A stretch of DNA of 45,444 bases, taken from contig JABJKO010000054.1 in the NCBI GenBank assembly GCA_018660305.1, forward strand, positions 1-45,444. The letters are read 5' to 3'. Both the position numbers and the translations under genes were made by a program. Origin of the DNA: Rhodospirillaceae bacterium (GTDB taxonomy: Bacteria; Pseudomonadota; Alphaproteobacteria; MPNO01; UBA2964). Below are positions 42,268-45,444 of this stretch, piece by piece; position 1 is the first letter of the stretch; each line of letters starts with the position of its first letter. The notes under the pieces were generated by a model that saw nothing but the letters and a program-made list of their open reading frames with translations, ran no database searches and was not told the DNA's origin.

Positions 42268-43614
42268 CTATCTTTCCCGTGCCGCGTCGTGGATGGCAGG
42301 ATGACGGATGACGTATATTGTCATCAGCACCATGGCGGCGGTGGCTATCAGCGCGATAACGTAGAACGCGGCTTCCAGGCTGAGCCAATCGGCGATGGCG
42401 CCCATGGCGATGGGGGTGCCGATGGAGGTGATCCGGTTCGCCGTGGCCCGCAGCCCGAGCGCCTTGCCCTGGGATTCCGACCCCGCCGTGGTCAGCACCA
42501 GCGAGATCACCAGCGGCTGCTGGATCCCGTTGAACCCAGAACGCAGCGCCAGCGCACAGGCGAAAGCGGCGAAGAGAACCACCAGGGGGGTTATGCGGAA
42601 GACATCCTGAACATCATTCAAGGGCGAAAGCATGCCGCCGATCAGCCCTGTAAAGACCGGGCCGCCGATCAGCGGGGTGGCGCAAATCACCATGATGGCG
42701 AGCCAGACGGTGGTCAGGAACAGCCAGTAAGGCGGGATTATGCGTCTCAGGCGGGCCGCAAGCAGCGAGCCGCAGGCGGCGGCGATGGAGGCGATGGAGA
42801 TCAGCACGCCGATCAGTGTGCCGGTGATGCCCTCCTGTTCCAGCCAGATCACATAGAAGGTGCTCTGCACGTAATTGCCCACATGAGGCATCATGCCGAT
42901 CATGACGGTGGCGGCCACCGCCGGGATCGCGAGCAGCCGAAAGGCGCTGACATAATCGGTCATGTTGGGCAGTAAATCGCGCCAATGGAAGCGGGATACG
43001 TTCGGTTCGGTTGCCGCCGTTCCGTTCTGGCCATGGTGGGCGCCGGCCGGCAGCAGAAGCGCGCAGCCCAGGAAACCCAAATTCCACACGCTCATCAGGC
43101 CGAACGCCGCCCACGCACCCCAGCTATCCCAGGCATGACCGACCATGATGGGTGCGATGGCGTGGCCGATCCGGATGGTGGCCGACAGGCGCCCGGAATA
43201 TTTGGTGCGCCCTTTCATATGCTGGCCGATCAGCGTCTGGGCGCCAAGCCATCCCATGGAATCGGCGAGCCCGGCCAGCATCTGGGCGACCACCAGCAGG
43301 CCCAGCCAGCCGACCCACGGCGAGAGCGGATACATCAGCGGCGCGAGGATGCCGACGGTGGCGAAGAAAATCATGACGCGGCGGCTGCCGATGCGATCCA
43401 TCAGCGCGCCGGCATGGATGGAGAAAATGAGCGACAGAATCGGGCGGCAGCCGAGGATGATGCCGGCCAGCAGATAGGAGAGGTCGAGGGAGATCACGAA
43501 GACCGGCACCACCACCACCATCATGTAATAGACCGAGGTGCAGAACATCCCCATGCCGTAAACGGCGCCTTGTATGCGCCAGGGGACGGGATCGTCTTGG
43601 GGTGAAGGCTGCAT
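42268..43614 (-). CDS. MFS transporter
   Basis: 448 aa, 12 predicted helices. Motif A-like segment AGALMDRIGSRRVM between helices 2 and 3, then GRTKYSGRLSATIRIGHAIAP. It is a paralogue of the partial MFS gene at the window end: both have GRTKY(S/A)GRLSA and the block beginning YVSAFRLL or YVSSFRLL, and both have GIxAL-type glycines in the last helices. The two flank an SDR gene and point the same way, so they may be a transport and oxidation unit for one compound family. Substrate unknown. Confidence 0.8.
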   Translation of the reverse strand: MQPSPQDDPVPWRIQGAVYGMGMFCTSVYYMMVVVVPVFVISLDLSYLLAGIILGCRPILSLIFSIHAGALMDRIGSRRVMIFFATVGILAPLMYPLSPWVGWLGLLVVAQMLAGLADSMGWLGAQTLIGQHMKGRTKYSGRLSATIRIGHAIAPIMVGHAWDSWGAWAAFGLMSVWNLGFLGCALLLPAGAHHGQNGTAATEPNVSRFHWRDLLPNMTDYVSAFRLLAIPAVAATVMIGMMPHVGNYVQSTFYVIWLEQEGITGTLIGVLISIASIAAACGSLLAARLRRIIPPYWLFLTTVWLAIMVICATPLIGGPVFTGLIGGMLSPLNDVQDVFRITPLVVLFAAFACALALRSGFNGIQQPLVISLVLTTAGSESQGKALGLRATANRITSIGTPIAMGAIADWLSLEAAFYVIALIATAAMVLMTIYVIRHPAIHDAARER

Positions 43615-43667
43615 GTGGTACGGACCCGGCTTGACCTGGGATTAGCCCCCCAATCTGGTTTCGGATT

Positions 43668-44459
43668 CTAGCTTTTGATGGGGTCGATGTAGCCGGCGAA
43701 GTCACCGGAGATGCCGGCCGCGATATAGCCGCCATCCACATACAGAATATGGCCGTTCACATAGCCGGCCTTTTCGCCGGCAAGAAATACCGCCGCATCC
43801 GCCATCTCGTCGACGGTTCCATAGCGCCCCACCGGGATGAGCTTCTGGTATCCTTCGCGGGTCTCGTCGTTATGGGTGACGCGGGTCATGGGCGTGTCCA
43901 CCGGGCCGGGAGCGACGGCGTTGACCGTGATGCCCAGCGGTCCGAGTTCCAGCGCACCCTGGCGGGTCATGCCCATCACGGCGGATTTCGACGTGCCATA
44001 GGCGGTGCGGCCGGCGCCCGCCCTGGTGCCGGCGATGGAGGCGATATTGATGATCCGGCCGTATTTCTGCTTGGCCATTTCGCGGCCGGCGGCCTGGGCG
44101 CAGTTGAAACTGCCGATCAGATTGACCTTCATGACACGTTCGAAATCTTCGGCCTCGGCTTCCAGAAAGCTGTGCCGGAAACCGGTGCCGGCCACATTGG
44201 CGATGATATCCACCTTCTTGTAGGCGGAGATTGTGTCGGCCACCATCTGGCGGACGGTCTCCACATCGGTGACATCCACCCGGCAGGAGGATCCGGTGCC
44301 ACTGGCCGCCCGGATTTCCTTGATGGTCTCTGCCGCGCCGATCTCGTTGATATCGGCGGCCATGATTGTGGCGCCTTCTTCCGCGAAGGCCATGGCGATG
44401 GCCTGACCGATCCCGCCGGCGGCGCCGGTGACGATGGCAACACGATCCTTAAGTCTCAT
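43668..44459 (-). CDS. Short-chain dehydrogenase/reductase
   Basis: 263 aa classical SDR. NAD(P) motif TGAAGGIG (11-18), active-site Ser141, Tyr154 and Lys158 (AYGTSKSA), Asn in NVAG, and the C-terminal PGPVDTPM. Asp36 in ADINE suggests NAD preference. Homology of this level covers 3-ketoacyl reductases and many alcohol dehydrogenases. Placed between two paralogous MFS genes. Substrate not determined. Confidence 0.88.
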   Translation of the reverse strand: MRLKDRVAIVTGAAGGIGQAIAMAFAEEGATIMAADINEIGAAETIKEIRAASGTGSSCRVDVTDVETVRQMVADTISAYKKVDIIANVAGTGFRHSFLEAEAEDFERVMKVNLIGSFNCAQAAGREMAKQKYGRIINIASIAGTRAGAGRTAYGTSKSAVMGMTRQGALELGPLGITVNAVAPGPVDTPMTRVTHNDETREGYQKLIPVGRYGTVDEMADAAVFLAGEKAGYVNGHILYVDGGYIAAGISGDFAGYIDPIKS

Positions 44460-44523
44460 CTGATCTTCCCGCTGTTTTGTTATTGTCTGGTGGGCACATC
44501 ATCGCCTTGCCCGGCGTTTTCGT

Positions 44524-45444
44524 CTAGCGGTCGGGATGAATTTCCGGGTGACGCATCATTTGGAGCCCGAGCAACAGCATGACCAGGGAAGAAGCGATGC
44601 CGATGATGTAAAAGCCCCATTCCAGCCCGACCCATCCGGCCAGCCCTCCCAGAATGAACGGCCCGGCAATGGACGTCACCCGGTTGGCGGTGCCGCGAAG
44701 CCCGATGGCCTTACCCTTGTCGTTGGGCCCGACCGTGGCCAGCATCAGGGTGACCACCAGCGGCTGATGCACCCCGTTGACGGCGGAGCGCAGGAATGAG
44801 ACGGCACAAAAGGCGATATAGGCGGCGATCAGCGGCGACAGATCGAACAGCATGCCGAGGGTCGACTGGACACCCGCCTGGACCGGATTGCTGCCCACCA
44901 GCGGGGTGATGGAGATCAGGATCAGGGCGGCGAAGACGACCCACCATAGCACCCAATAGGCCCTGAAACGCCGGCGTAACGGCGCCGCCATGAACGAGCC
45001 GGCGATGGCGGCGGCGGAGGAAAAGGAAATCAGGAACCCGATCAGGGTCGCCGGCACGCCGACATATTTTTCCAGCCATACGATATAGAAGGTGCCCTGA
45101 ATGTTGTTGCCCACATGCACCATCATGCCGATCATCACCGTGATGGCGATGGTGGGCACGCCGAGCAGCCGGAAAGAACTGACGTAATCAGCCGGGTTGG
45201 GAATCAACTCGCGCAATCGCAGCCGCGCCCCGCGGGGCGGCGTGGCGCTGTCCTGGGTGACCGATTCCAGTTTGGGGGGCAGCAGCATCACGGAGGCGAG
45301 GAATCCGACACCGCAGATCCCCACCATGCCGAAGGCCGGCCAAGGTCCGCCGAAATCCCACATGGCGCCCACCGCGGGCGGCCCGATGATATGGCCGACC
45401 CGGACAATGGCGCTCAGCCGCCCGGCATATTTGGTGCGGCCGCG
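44524..45444 (-). CDS. MFS transporter, partial (start beyond the window)
   Basis: About 306 residues of the C-terminal part. The frame is open to the window edge: GRTKYAGRLSAIVRVGHII at the edge is the same block that lies in the middle of the paralogue at 42268-43614, so the true start is outside. About 8 helices are visible here. Shares YVSSFRLLGVP and GLRGTANRVTSIAGP with its neighbour. An internal GTG at 45372 is not a real start. Confidence 0.85.
   Translation of the reverse strand, partial: RGRTKYAGRLSAIVRVGHIIGPPAVGAMWDFGGPWPAFGMVGICGVGFLASVMLLPPKLESVTQDSATPPRGARLRLRELIPNPADYVSSFRLLGVPTIAITVMIGMMVHVGNNIQGTFYIVWLEKYVGVPATLIGFLISFSSAAAIAGSFMAAPLRRRFRAYWVLWWVVFAALILISITPLVGSNPVQAGVQSTLGMLFDLSPLIAAYIAFCAVSFLRSAVNGVHQPLVVTLMLATVGPNDKGKAIGLRGTANRVTSIAGPFILGGLAGWVGLEWGFYIIGIASSLVMLLLGLQMMRHPEIHPDR

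Overview
The window (about 60% GC, low-AT codon use) looks like an alphaproteobacterial chromosome, probably a free-living Rhodospirillales-type heterotroph. Evidence: purC, map-radC, sfsA, a CinA-type MoCF gene, a tRNA-Leu(UAA), a VPLPA/XrtD-like exosortase, and many catabolic oxidoreductases and MFS carriers. The lineage is inferred from gene content only.

Layout. 1-10.3 kb is mostly housekeeping: purC end, a methyltransferase, a TerC-family protein, radC and map, an ICL/PEP-mutase family lyase, sfsA, a MoCF-domain protein, two tandem MFS paralogues and a small ORF preceded by a tetranucleotide repeat. At 10.3 kb sits tRNA-Leu(UAA). Its 3' half is repeated imperfectly at 18.19-18.24 kb, and the 7.8 kb between looks like an old tRNA-targeted island. 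It holds a serine-recombinase remnant, a CmpX-like channel, an AT-rich secreted protein, a DUF2652-SRPBCC protein and a flavin monooxygenase gene pair. 18.4-22.8 kb is a coupled three-gene operon joining a xanthine-dehydrogenase-type molybdenum subunit to a fumarate-reductase-like flavoprotein and a lone Frd-type [2Fe-2S] protein. 23.7-31.5 kb is a surface-glycan or lipid-linked sugar cluster, all on the minus strand. 31.7-37.2 kb holds a small Sco/cysteine-protein group, a DapA-family lyase and two amidohydrolases. 42.3-45.4 kb is MFS-SDR-MFS.

The most interesting material is regulatory and links two distant places. At 37.3-42.1 kb a probable four-gene operon on the minus strand encodes a 72-aa secreted mini-protein with a C-terminal sorting signal, a sterol-desaturase-family hydroxylase, an exosortase-EpsI fusion and a zeta-toxin-like P-loop kinase. 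It is preceded by a full-consensus sigma-54 promoter and two copies of a 17-bp box, TGTCGG-N5-TTTACA. The same box, in the same orientation and centred the same distance (about 98 bp) upstream of a predicted start, precedes a near-consensus sigma-54 promoter at 2663-2679. That promoter drives no protein. It drives about 124 nt that fold into a multi-stem RNA ending in a 14-bp UUCG terminator. I read this as one enhancer-binding-protein/sigma-54 regulon, probably of PrsK/PrsR type, controlling both a compact exosortase system and a previously unnoticed small RNA.
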